A DNA stretch of 64,000 nt from Microbacterium sp. 1S1. GTDB lineage: Bacteria > Actinomycetota > Actinomycetes > Actinomycetales > Microbacteriaceae. The notes beneath the pieces are model-generated. The model was not told the DNA's origin. It saw only the letters and a list, made by a program, of their open reading frames with translations, and ran no database searches. The position numbers and the translations under genes were made by a program. The DNA lies in NCBI RefSeq assembly GCF_008271365.1, contig NZ_CP043430.1:868001-932000 (forward strand), given 5' to 3'. Below are positions 17,259 to 26,100 of the stretch, one piece after another (positions within the stretch are counted from its first letter, which is position 1; every line of letters begins with the position of its first letter).

Positions 17259-18709
17259 CTGCCCAGCACCGCCTCTATGACCTTCTTCGCAATCGGAGCG
17301 GCGATGGTGTCCCCGCTTCCTGATTGACCCTGTCCGCCGCCGTTCTCGACGACGACCGCTACTGCGACCGCGGGGTCGTCCGCGGGGGCGAACCCCGTGA
17401 ACCACAGCGTGTGCGGCCTGTTTCCGTTCTCCGCCGTTCCCGTCTTACCGGCCACGTCGACCCCGTCTATTCTTGCACCCTGTGCTGCGCCGTTTGAGAC
17501 GCTGGCGACCATGGCGGAGGTGACCTCGTCGGCCACGTCGGCCTCCATCGCGCGGCCGAACTCGGTGCTCTCGAACGACCGGACCACCGAGAGGTCGTTG
17601 CCGATCACGGCGTCCACCATCTGCGGGTTCATGACCACGCCGTCGTTGGCGATTCCCGCCGACACCATGGCGATCTGGAGCGGCGTCGCGGTGACCTGAC
17701 CCTGCCCGAACCCGGTGAGGGCGGTCTGCGCGTCGTCGAGACCCTGGGGGTAGCTCGACGGCGTCGAGGTGAGCGGCGTGTCGAAGCTGCGGTTGAACCC
17801 GAACTTCTCCGCCATCTCCCGAATCCTGTCGTCGCCGAGCTCGACCGCGAGCTCGGCCATGGGGATGTTGCAGCTCAGGCGGATGGCCTCGGCGATCGTG
17901 ACCGTCGGGCCGGAGCCGCAAGTGCCGCCCCACGCGTTCGAGACGCGGCTCGAGGATCCGGGGAGCGTGTACGAGGCCGGGTTCGGCAGGGTGGACTCCG
18001 GGGTCCACTCGCCGCTCGCGTACGCGGCCGCCGCCACGACGAGCTTGAACGTCGAGCCCGGCGGGTTGAGGTCACCGGCGATCGCGCGGTTCGACAGCGG
18101 CTTGCCGGGATCCGCGACGAGCTGATCGTACGTGGCGTTGGCCGCGTTCGCGTCGTGGGTGGCCATGAGGTTGGTGTCGAAGCCGGGCGTGGAGGCCATC
18201 GCGAGAATGCGCCCGGTCTTCGGGTCCATCGCGACGACGGCACCCTGCAGCCCGTCCAGCGCCTCGGTGGCAGCGCGCTGCGCAGCGGTGTCCAGGGACA
18301 GCTCGACGCTGAACCCGCGCTGGGGCTGACCGGAGAGGATGCGCTCGATCTCCGCGAAGAAGGCGTTGGAGCCGGTGCCGGACAGGTCGGCGTTCATCGC
18401 CTCCTCGATCCCGGTGCTGGAGCCGAGTGCGGGGTTGAAGTAGCCGGTGACGGGCTCCCACATCGCCGGGTCGGTGTAGACGCGCTGGAACCGGTACGTG
18501 TCGTCGCTCGGGACCGAGCTGGCGATCGCGTTGCCGTCCACGATGATCGCGCCGCGCTGGATCTCGTAGCTGTCCAGCCGCGTGCGCTTGTTGTGGGGGT
18601 TCTGGGCCAGCCCGTCCGTCTCGACGACCTGGATCCAGCTCGTCGCGGCGAACAGCGCGATGAACATGAACAGCATGACGATGCTGAGTCTGCGGAGCTC
18701 TTTGGTCAT
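17255..18709 (-). CDS. pbpA: Penicillin-binding protein PbpA (class B transpeptidase)
   Basis: This 484-residue peptidoglycan transpeptidase is anchored by an N-terminal helix (about 10-28). The active-site motifs are all present: Ser in PGSTFKLVV (SxxK), SCN (SxN) and AGKTGTAE (KTG). It forms the elongation or septal pair with the RodA-type glycosyltransferase encoded one nucleotide upstream. Length is normal for the actinobacterial PbpA family. Confidence 0.95.
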   Translation of the reverse strand: MTKELRRLSIVMLFMFIALFAATSWIQVVETDGLAQNPHNKRTRLDSYEIQRGAIIVDGNAIASSVPSDDTYRFQRVYTDPAMWEPVTGYFNPALGSSTGIEEAMNADLSGTGSNAFFAEIERILSGQPQRGFSVELSLDTAAQRAATEALDGLQGAVVAMDPKTGRILAMASTPGFDTNLMATHDANAANATYDQLVADPGKPLSNRAIAGDLNPPGSTFKLVVAAAAYASGEWTPESTLPNPASYTLPGSSSRVSNAWGGTCGSGPTVTIAEAIRLSCNIPMAELAVELGDDRIREMAEKFGFNRSFDTPLTSTPSSYPQGLDDAQTALTGFGQGQVTATPLQIAMVSAGIANDGVVMNPQMVDAVIGNDLSVVRSFESTEFGRAMEADVADEVTSAMVASVSNGAAQGARIDGVDVAGKTGTAENGNRPHTLWFTGFAPADDPAVAVAVVVENGGGQGQSGSGDTIAAPIAKKVIEAVLGR

Positions 18710-18710
18710 G

Positions 18711-20096
18711 TCAGCCGATCACCACCCGGGGCTGACGGCGGACGCCGTCGGAGATGCGGAGCAGGAGCGCGACGATGAGCCAGTTCGCGACGAGGGAGGA
18801 CCCTCCCGCGGCGAGGAACGGCGTGGTCAGACCCGTCAGCGGGATGAGCCGCGTGACGCCCCCGACCATGATGAACACCTGCAGGGCGATCGTGAACGAC
18901 AGGCCCGTCGCGAGCAGCTTGCCGAAGTCGTCCTGGCCGGCGAGGCCGATGCGGACTCCGCGGCTGACGAACACCATGTAGAGACAGAGGATGGCGAAGA
19001 GGCCGATGAGGCCGAGCTCCTCGCCGAGGCTCGTGATGATGTAGTCGCTGTGCGCGAGGGGGGTGATCTCGGGGCGGCCCTGACCCCAGCCCGTGCCGAT
19101 GAGGCCGCCACGGGCGAGGCCGAACAGACCCTGCATGGGCTGATAGCCGGGTCCGTCCGGGTCGACCTGCGAGGAGTCGAACAGGAACAGCCAGTTGACG
19201 AACCGCCCCTGGACGTAGCTGAGGACCTGGGTCGCCGCCGCGACACCGGCCACCACCAGGCCGAGACCGATGAGCACCCAGCTCGTCTTGCCGGTGGCGA
19301 CGTAGAGCATGGCGACGAACATGCCGAAGATCAGTGTTCCGGTGCCGAGGTCGCGCTGGAAGACGATGATGCCGAGCGAGACGAGCCACACGACGAGGAC
19401 CGGTCCCAGTTCGCGCATGCGCGGCCAGGTGATGCCGAGCACCCGCTTGCCGACCGAGGTGAGGCTCTCCCGCGTGCGGACGAGGTAACCGGCGAAGAAG
19501 ATCGCGAGGCAGATCTTGGCGAGCTCGCCCGGCTGGAAGGCGAACATACCGCCGAGGGACACCCAGACCTGGGCGTTCGCGTCCGGGATCCGCAGTCCGG
19601 GAACGAACGGCAGCAGAAGCAGGAGGATTCCGGCGAGGCCGAAGATGTAGGTGTACCGGAAGAGGATCCGATAGTTGCGCAGCAGGATGACCACGGTGAT
19701 CGCCCCGGCCAGCGAGATGGCCGTCCAGGCGAGCTGCTTGGTGGAGTACGCGTTCCACCCCGTGTTCCCGTAGGCGATGTCGATCCGGTAGATCATCGCC
19801 ACGCCCAGTCCGGTGAGCAGCGTGGCGATCGGCACGACGAAGGGGTCGGCGTCGGCGGCGACGAAACGGAGCACGATGTGCAGGGCGAAGGCGAGAGCAG
19901 CGAGTCCGCCGCCGATCGCCAGGATCATGGGGTCGATCGTGCCCAGGGCGCCCAGTTGGACGAGGGTGAGGGCCGCGCCGCTGATCGCGCAGGCGAACAG
20001 CAGCAGCCAGAACTCGCGGTTGCGCTGCGTCTGCGGCATCCGCAAGCGCCGCAGTGCCTTGATGACGGTGGTGTCCGCCTGCACATCGGTGCTCAT
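18711..20096 (-). CDS. rodA: SEDS-family peptidoglycan glycosyltransferase RodA/FtsW
   Basis: This 461-residue polytopic membrane protein polymerises lipid II glycan strands. It shows about ten to twelve helices and SEDS hallmarks: the large extracellular loop with GPGYQPMQGLFGLARGGLIG, and the C-terminal LIPLTGLTTPFLAAGGSSL segment. The start at 20096 overlaps the pstP stop (ATGA) and matches the N-terminus MSTDVQADTTV; the longer open frame runs antisense-like through pstP and is ignored. Confidence 0.95.
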   Translation of the reverse strand: MSTDVQADTTVIKALRRLRMPQTQRNREFWLLLFACAISGAALTLVQLGALGTIDPMILAIGGGLAALAFALHIVLRFVAADADPFVVPIATLLTGLGVAMIYRIDIAYGNTGWNAYSTKQLAWTAISLAGAITVVILLRNYRILFRYTYIFGLAGILLLLLPFVPGLRIPDANAQVWVSLGGMFAFQPGELAKICLAIFFAGYLVRTRESLTSVGKRVLGITWPRMRELGPVLVVWLVSLGIIVFQRDLGTGTLIFGMFVAMLYVATGKTSWVLIGLGLVVAGVAAATQVLSYVQGRFVNWLFLFDSSQVDPDGPGYQPMQGLFGLARGGLIGTGWGQGRPEITPLAHSDYIITSLGEELGLIGLFAILCLYMVFVSRGVRIGLAGQDDFGKLLATGLSFTIALQVFIMVGGVTRLIPLTGLTTPFLAAGGSSLVANWLIVALLLRISDGVRRQPRVVIG

Positions 20097-21397
20097 CCGG
20101 CACCTCCCGACGGTGTGGCGCTCGGGGAGGGGAGCGGTGTGGGCAGCGGGGTCTGCTCGATGACGTTGGCCTCCGCGCCGGTGCGGAGGCGGTCCACGAT
20201 GGCCATCGCGTCCGAGAGCGACCGGGCGCTGATCGTGCGCTCGACCGATGCCCGCTGGTACGGCGGGAGGTCGGCGAGGAGGATGTCGGTGTCCTCGACC
20301 GGGGTGGACAGGGTGATCGGACCGATGTTCTGCTGCACGCCCTGGAAGATCACGACGCTGTCCTCGTCGGCGCCGATGAAGTACCGCGTCTGCGTCCAGC
20401 TGTAGGCGGCGAACGCGGCGAAGCCCAGCATCGCGAGCACGACGAGGGTTCCGGCGATCCAGCCGAGCCGGCGGCGCTTGGCGCGACGCCGGTCCTCTTC
20501 GATCAGCTCTTCGAGGTATTCCGGCGCCGGCTCGAAGTGGCTCGGCTCGTTCGCGGCCTGTCGCACCGGGTGCAGCCAGTTGCTGCGCGGCGCCCGGACC
20601 GGCGGCACGTAGACGCCGGACGGGTTCGACGCGGCGCCGACGATCGTCGCGGTGCCGGAGTGGACGGGGTGCTGGCCGCCGACGTCGACGATGACGATCG
20701 TCACGTTGTCGGGGGCGCCGCCGTCGAGAGCCTGCTTGAGGAGGTTGTCTGCCGTGCGGCCAGGGGCGAGCCCGAGTTGCATGGTCTTGAGGATGCGCGC
20801 CTCGTCCACGACACCGGACAGGCCGTCCGAGCACAGCAGCCACCGGTCGCCCGGCTGCGCGTGCATGACGAACATGTCGAGCTCGGGGTCGGCGTCCATG
20901 TCGCTCAGCACTCGCATGAGCACGGAGCGGCGGGGGTGGTAGCGGGCCTCTTCGGGCGTGATCCGGCCGGAGTCGACGAGCCGCTGCACGAAGGTGTGGT
21001 CCGCGGTGATCTGCGTGAGGGCGTCGTCGCGGTAGAGGTAGATGCGCGAGTCGCCGATGTGCCCGATGACCGCGTACTCGTCGACCATGATGATGGCGCT
21101 GAGCGTGGTGCCGAGGCCGGCGAGCTCCGGCCGGTCCTTGGCGGCGCGGATGAGGTCGCCGGCGGCGGTCGTGGCGGCCGCCTGGAGCGCGGCCTGCGCG
21201 TCTTCCGTGGAGGAGTAGGGGTGGTCCAGCGGCTCCATGCGCTGGATCGCGAGGCTCGAGGCGACGTCGCCGCCCGCGTGACCGCCCATGCCGTCGGCGA
21301 CGACGAACAGGTTCGCCCCGGAGTACCCGGAGTCCTGGTTGTTGGAGCGGACCTTCCCGGTGTGGGAGATCGCGGCGCTCGAGCCTTCGAAGACCAT
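20093..21397 (-). CDS. pstP: PP2C-type protein phosphatase PstP
   Basis: This 434-residue membrane phosphatase dephosphorylates PknA/PknB and their targets. The PPM-family catalytic domain (residues 1-235) has metal-binding motifs VVADGMGGHAGG, SDGLSGVVD and DNVTIVIVD. A membrane helix lies at about 310-330, followed by an extracytoplasmic domain of about 90 residues and a Pro/Ser-rich tail. It lies 7 nt after fhaB. Confidence 0.94.
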   Translation of the reverse strand: MVFEGSSAAISHTGKVRSNNQDSGYSGANLFVVADGMGGHAGGDVASSLAIQRMEPLDHPYSSTEDAQAALQAAATTAAGDLIRAAKDRPELAGLGTTLSAIIMVDEYAVIGHIGDSRIYLYRDDALTQITADHTFVQRLVDSGRITPEEARYHPRRSVLMRVLSDMDADPELDMFVMHAQPGDRWLLCSDGLSGVVDEARILKTMQLGLAPGRTADNLLKQALDGGAPDNVTIVIVDVGGQHPVHSGTATIVGAASNPSGVYVPPVRAPRSNWLHPVRQAANEPSHFEPAPEYLEELIEEDRRRAKRRRLGWIAGTLVVLAMLGFAAFAAYSWTQTRYFIGADEDSVVIFQGVQQNIGPITLSTPVEDTDILLADLPPYQRASVERTISARSLSDAMAIVDRLRTGAEANVIEQTPLPTPLPSPSATPSGGAG

Positions 21398-21404
21398 GCC
21401 GGCG

Positions 21405-21920
21405 TCAGGCCCTCAACTCGAACGTCGTGGCGCCCACCTTGACCGGGGTCCCGAGGCTGAGGGACACAGGGCCGCCGGTCACGCGCTGGCCGGCCACGAA
21501 CGTGCCGTTCGTCGAGTCGAGGTCCTGGATCGCCCATGTGTCGCCGCGGAGCAGGAGCCGGGCGTGATGGCTGGACGTGTAGTCGTCGCGGATCACGAGA
21601 GCCGATTCGCTCGAGCGGCCGATCGTCATCGCCTCCGACCCGAGGGGGAGCTCGAGACCCGCCTTCGGCCCGGACGTGATCACGAGGCGCTTCGCGGTGG
21701 CGACGGTCGCCGGGCCGGACGACGGCCGTGACGACGAGGGGCGCGGGGGCGCGGCCGGTGCCGCTGCGGCAGCCGGCGCTCCGGCGGTGGCCTCGACCGG
21801 AAGCTTGCGCGCGCGGACGCCGAACAGGTCGGCGCGGAGGGAGTAGACGACGCCGAAGACGAAGAACCACATCAGCACGAGGAAGCCGATGCGGAGCAGG
21901 AGCAGGACCAGTTCACTCAT
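21405..21920 (-). CDS. fhaB: FHA-domain membrane protein FhaB (FipA/FhaB position)
   Basis: This 171-residue protein has an N-terminal membrane helix (about 4-27), an Ala/Pro-rich linker, and a C-terminal FHA domain (about 80-165) with GRSSESALVI, SSHHARL and STNGTFV, the residues that recognise phosphothreonine. It is a reader of PknA/PknB phosphorylation. The start at 21920 overlaps the fhaA stop (ATGA). Confidence 0.93.
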   Translation of the reverse strand: MSELVLLLLRIGFLVLMWFFVFGVVYSLRADLFGVRARKLPVEATAGAPAAAAAPAAPPRPSSSRPSSGPATVATAKRLVITSGPKAGLELPLGSEAMTIGRSSESALVIRDDYTSSHHARLLLRGDTWAIQDLDSTNGTFVAGQRVTGGPVSLSLGTPVKVGATTFELRA

Positions 21921-22642
21921 CCGAGGGCTCCGAACGCGCGGGTCGCGTCGTCGCCAGGGCGCGAAGACCGGGACGGGGTGGCGACGGGGACGATGCGGAA
22001 CACGAGGTCGGTGCGACCGATCGTGATCGTGGTGTCGGAGGGGAGGGCGGCCTCGCGGAGCTTCTGCCCGTCGACCTTCGTACCGTTGGTGGAGCCCATG
22101 TCCCGGAGCATGGCGCGCTCGCCGTCCCAAAGGATCTCGGCGTGGCGCCGGCTCGACCCCGCATCGGCGATGGTGATGTCGGCGTCCGACCCGCGACCGA
22201 TGACGGTGCGCGCACGGGTCAGCGCGTGCCGGCGTCCGTCGACGTCGACCACGGCCTGCCAGTTCACCCGTCCCTCGACGGCGCCCGACGTGACACGCAC
22301 GGTTCCGGTGGCGACCTTCTCATCCGCGTCGAGCGTGATCGACAGCGGTCCGGCGAAGCTGTATCCCTGCGACTTCGCGTGCTTCGTGACGAGGGCATGC
22401 AGTTCGTCCGTCAGTGCGCCACCGAGCCCGCGCATGCGCTCCGCGTCGTCGGGGCTGAGGCGCACGACGAAGTTGTTCGGCGCGATGATGCGGTCACGGC
22501 TCACCACGGCCGCCGTCGTGTCCGCCTCGCGACGCAGCGCGGAAGCGATCTCCACGGGCTGGATGCCGCTGCGGAAGGTCTTCGCGAACGCGCTGTTCAC
22601 CGCGCGCTCGAGACCCTTCTCAAAGCTGTCAAGTAGTCCCAC
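21917..22642 (-). CDS. fhaA: FHA-domain protein FhaA (DUF3662 plus FHA)
   Basis: This 241-residue cytosolic protein starts with a DUF3662 domain (about 1-120, MGLLDSFEKGLERAVN...), then carries an FHA domain (about 145-225) with GRGSDADITI, SRRHAEI and STNGTKV. In mycobacteria FhaA binds phosphorylated MurJ and other division proteins. It begins with GTG, preceded by GAGGAG, and is the first gene of the minus-strand fhaA-fhaB-pstP-rodA-pbpA-pknA-pknB operon. Confidence 0.93.
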   Translation of the reverse strand: MGLLDSFEKGLERAVNSAFAKTFRSGIQPVEIASALRREADTTAAVVSRDRIIAPNNFVVRLSPDDAERMRGLGGALTDELHALVTKHAKSQGYSFAGPLSITLDADEKVATGTVRVTSGAVEGRVNWQAVVDVDGRRHALTRARTVIGRGSDADITIADAGSSRRHAEILWDGERAMLRDMGSTNGTKVDGQKLREAALPSDTTITIGRTDLVFRIVPVATPSRSSRPGDDATRAFGALG

Positions 22643-22786
22643 TGGGCTCCTCTGGCATGCCGACCGTTAGCGACATCGTAGCCAGGTGACCTGGGGGAAC
22701 GCCGCCGACGCCCCTTCCGGGGTGTGCATCGGGGGCGAAAACGCGTGATATCCTCGGAAAGTTGAGTTCTTCGGAACGAGACACTC

Positions 22787-22869
22787 GCGCGAGTGGCGGA
22801 ATGGTAGACGCGCTGGCTTCAGGTGCCAGTGTCCGTATGGACGTGGGGGTTCAAGTCCCCCCTCGCGCA
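22787..22869 (+). tRNA. tRNA-Leu (CAG)
   Basis: This 83-nt class II tRNA has acceptor GCGCGAG/CTCGCGC, anticodon loop TTCAGGT with CAG, a long variable arm (TGTCCGTATGGACGT) and T-arm GGGGGTTCAAGTCCCCC. Its place next to fhaA is conserved in Actinobacteria. Confidence 0.97.
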
Positions 22870-22872
22870 CAG

Positions 22873-22946
22873 CGGGGCTGTCTAGATGAAGACAGCCCGT
22901 AGTGGTCCTCGAGGGAAAAGGCCGGTCAGACATGACCGGCTTTTTT
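22873..22946 (+). terminator. Two hairpins terminating the tRNA-Leu transcript
   Basis: A first hairpin GGGCTGTCT/AGACAGCCC lies at about 22874-22898. A second, GCCGGTCA-GACA-TGACCGGC (22921-22940), is followed by TTTTTT (22941-22946) and is a textbook intrinsic terminator. The bases up to 23101 contain nothing else recognisable. Confidence 0.92.
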
Positions 22947-23101
22947 CGTTGCCGGCGTCGACCGAGGCAGCCCTCGCCGCCGTGACGAAAGTCGGCGCGC
23001 TCTAGACGAAAGTCACCCTGGTGTCCGGCTGGACCCTCCAATAATCTCTCCGGTATCTCAGTTCGGAGGGCGGGCCGACTGAGCGATGCGCGGGAGTGCT
23101 C

Positions 23102-26100
23102 ATGCGGTTTTCACTGCGTCTGCTGTCGGACGACCGAGAAGGGGAGAAGGGCCGGAGGCGGCGGAAATCGCCATCCCGGCGCGCACCGTGGGCGGTGGCG
23201 ACGATGCTCGCTCTCGTCCTCGGATCGCTCGTCGCACCGGCGATGCCGGCGGTCGCGGCTCCCGGCGACCCGGCGCAGCTCTATCTCGGACCCTCGTACG
23301 AGGGGACGACGATCGGCTCCGACAAGGACTTCAACGCCCCGACGGAGTGTCCGGCGAACTCGCTGCTCACCGGTGTGCAGACGGAGAACCGGCAGAACGT
23401 CAGTCCGACGAACGCCAACTCGATCCTCGTGCGGATGAGTCTCCAGTGCGCCACGATCACCGTCTCAAACGCCGGTGCGATCACCCCGGTCGTGAACCCC
23501 ACGTGGATCACCGGGCCCACGTTCGACGAGGGGCGAGGCGACCTCCAGACCGCGGTGTGCCCGGCGAACACCTACGTCCACCGCATCACGGGCACCACCT
23601 TCGTCGGCGACGGGACCAACCGGTGGCCCTCGTCCGTGCAGATCACCTGTCGGCCGCTCGTGTTCACGGCGGCGGGCGAACTCCGCATCGACCTCTCGGC
23701 CACGCCGACGGTGCTCACGGCGGGCGAGAACCTCAACACGACCGGAGGTCTGGACACGCCTGCACCGCAGTGCGGCCCCGGAGGGACCACCGGCACGAGT
23801 GACATCCTCGTCCGCGGCTATCGGGCACAGGGCGGTGGCGAGGGCATCGACGGGTTCACTCCCTCCTGCACGACGATCGCCGACGACTTCGGTGACGCCC
23901 CGGCGAGCTATGGCTCGGTGTCTCAGGAGCTGAATGCCGCGACCTACCTCGGCTGGTCGGCCGACGCCGAGACGGCGATGCAGTCGAACGGCTCGGCCAC
24001 CGGCGACGACGCCGTCGGGGGAACGGCTCCGAACCAGACCATCGACGATGAGACCGCCGTCTCCGCGTTCGGGGAGATCATCGCGGGCGTCACCGATTCC
24101 TACTCGGTCTCCGTGCTGGCCTCGAACAAGCTCTCCGGGGTTCCAGCCACCCTGGTCGGTTGGGTGGACTTCAACCGCAACGGCGTCTTCGACGCGAACG
24201 AGGGCGCATCCGTCGTGGTGCCGGCGGGGACGCCGGACGGGTCGTCGTTCACGCTGACGTGGTCGGGCATCGCTCCGCAGACGGTCGCCGGACAGACGTT
24301 CGCGCGATTCCGGATCGGCGCGGGTTCGACCCTCACGACCTCGACGCCTACCGGCACCGGCGGCCCCGGTGAGGTGGAGGACTACGCCCTCTCGATCACC
24401 GCTGCGGCGCCCGTGCTGGAGTTGACGAAGACGGCGTCCCCGACGACGATCGCCGCCGCCGGCCAGACCGTCACCTACAGCTTCGCCGTCGCCAACACGG
24501 GGAACGTGGCGATCTCGGACATCGGCATCACGGAGACGTCTTTCAGCGGCACCGGTACGCTCGGCCCGATCACCTGCGCGGCCACGGCACTCGCGGTGGG
24601 GGAGAGCACGACGTGCACGGCCACGTACGCCCCGACGCAGGCAGATGTCGACGCCGGCACCATCACGAACTCCGCGCTCGCCACGGGAACCTCCGCCGCG
24701 GGGAGCGGCGTGGAGAGCAATGTGAGCAGCGCGGTCGTCACGGCGTCGCAGTCCACCTCGCTCACCGTCGTGAAGTCCGCGACCCCGTCCGGCCCGGACG
24801 ACTTCGTGGTCGGCCAGGTGATCGACTACTCCTTCGTCGTCACCAACACCGGAAACGTGACGGTGACGAACGTCTCGATCGACGAGACCGCGTTCGACGG
24901 ATCGGGCTCCCTCTCACCCGCGGTGTGCCCGACGACGCCGCTCGCGCCCGGGGCGCAGGTGACCTGTACGGCCAGCTACACCCTGACCCAGGCTGACGTG
25001 GACAACGGATCGGTCAGCAACACCGCCACCGCGACCGGCGTGCCCCCCGGGTCGCTGGTCCCGCCCGTCTCCCCACCGTCGACCGTCCGCGTGCCGGTCG
25101 ACCCGGCGCCGGCGATCACCCTCGCGAAGTCCGCCGACACGACGGCCATCACGGAGGCGGGACAGGTCATCGCCTACTCCTTCCTCGTGACCAACACCGG
25201 CAACGTGACGCTGACCGACGTCACCGTCGATGAGGGCGCCTTCACGGGAACCGGACCCCTTGAGGTCACGTGCCCGGCCGGTGCGGCGTCGCTGGCCCCG
25301 GGTGCGCAGGTGACCTGCACGGCGGACTACACCGTGACCGCAGCGGACTACAACACGGCCGCCCTGACGAACACGGCGACCGCCACGGGGACCCCGCCGG
25401 ACGGCACGCCGCCTGTCTCCCCGCCATCGACCGTCGAGATCCCGGTCACGCCCGCTCCGGCACTGACGGTCGCGAAGACCGCCGACCGCAGCGAGATCAC
25501 CACGGCAGGGCAGACCATCACGTACTCCTTCCTGCTCACCAACACGGGCAACGTGACGCTCACCGACGTCGGGGTCGACGAGGTGTCCTTCTCCGGCACG
25601 GGGACGCCGCCCGTGGTGACCTGCCCCGCGGGTGCCGCGTCGCTCGCTCCCGGTGACACGGTCACCTGCACGGCTCCGTACGTGGTGACCCAGGCCGACA
25701 TCGATGCGGGACAGCTGACGAACACGGCCACGGGCACCGGCAACCCGCCTGGAGGCGGTGAACCGCCGGTGTCACCCCCGTCCACCGTCGTGGTGCCGGC
25801 CATCGAGTCGCCCGCCATCACGGTCGTGAAGTCGGCCGATCCCGCCACCGTGGCGACGGTCGGCACGCCCATCACCTACTCCTTCCTCGTGACGAACACA
25901 GGCAATGTGACGCTCACCGACGTGACCGTGACCGAGACGGCCTTCACCGGGACGGGAACGGCGCCGGCCATCACCTGTCCTGCGGGTGCGGCGTCTCTCG
26001 CGCCCTCTGCGCAGATCACCTGCACGGCGACGTACACCACCACGCAGGCTGACATCGATGCGGGCCAGATCACGAACACCGCGACCGCCACCGGCACGCC

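Noticed and set aside
18711..20843. Extension of the rodA frame upstream to 20843
   Set aside because: The added 249 residues are out-of-frame translation of pstP. The ATGA overlap fixes the start at 20096.
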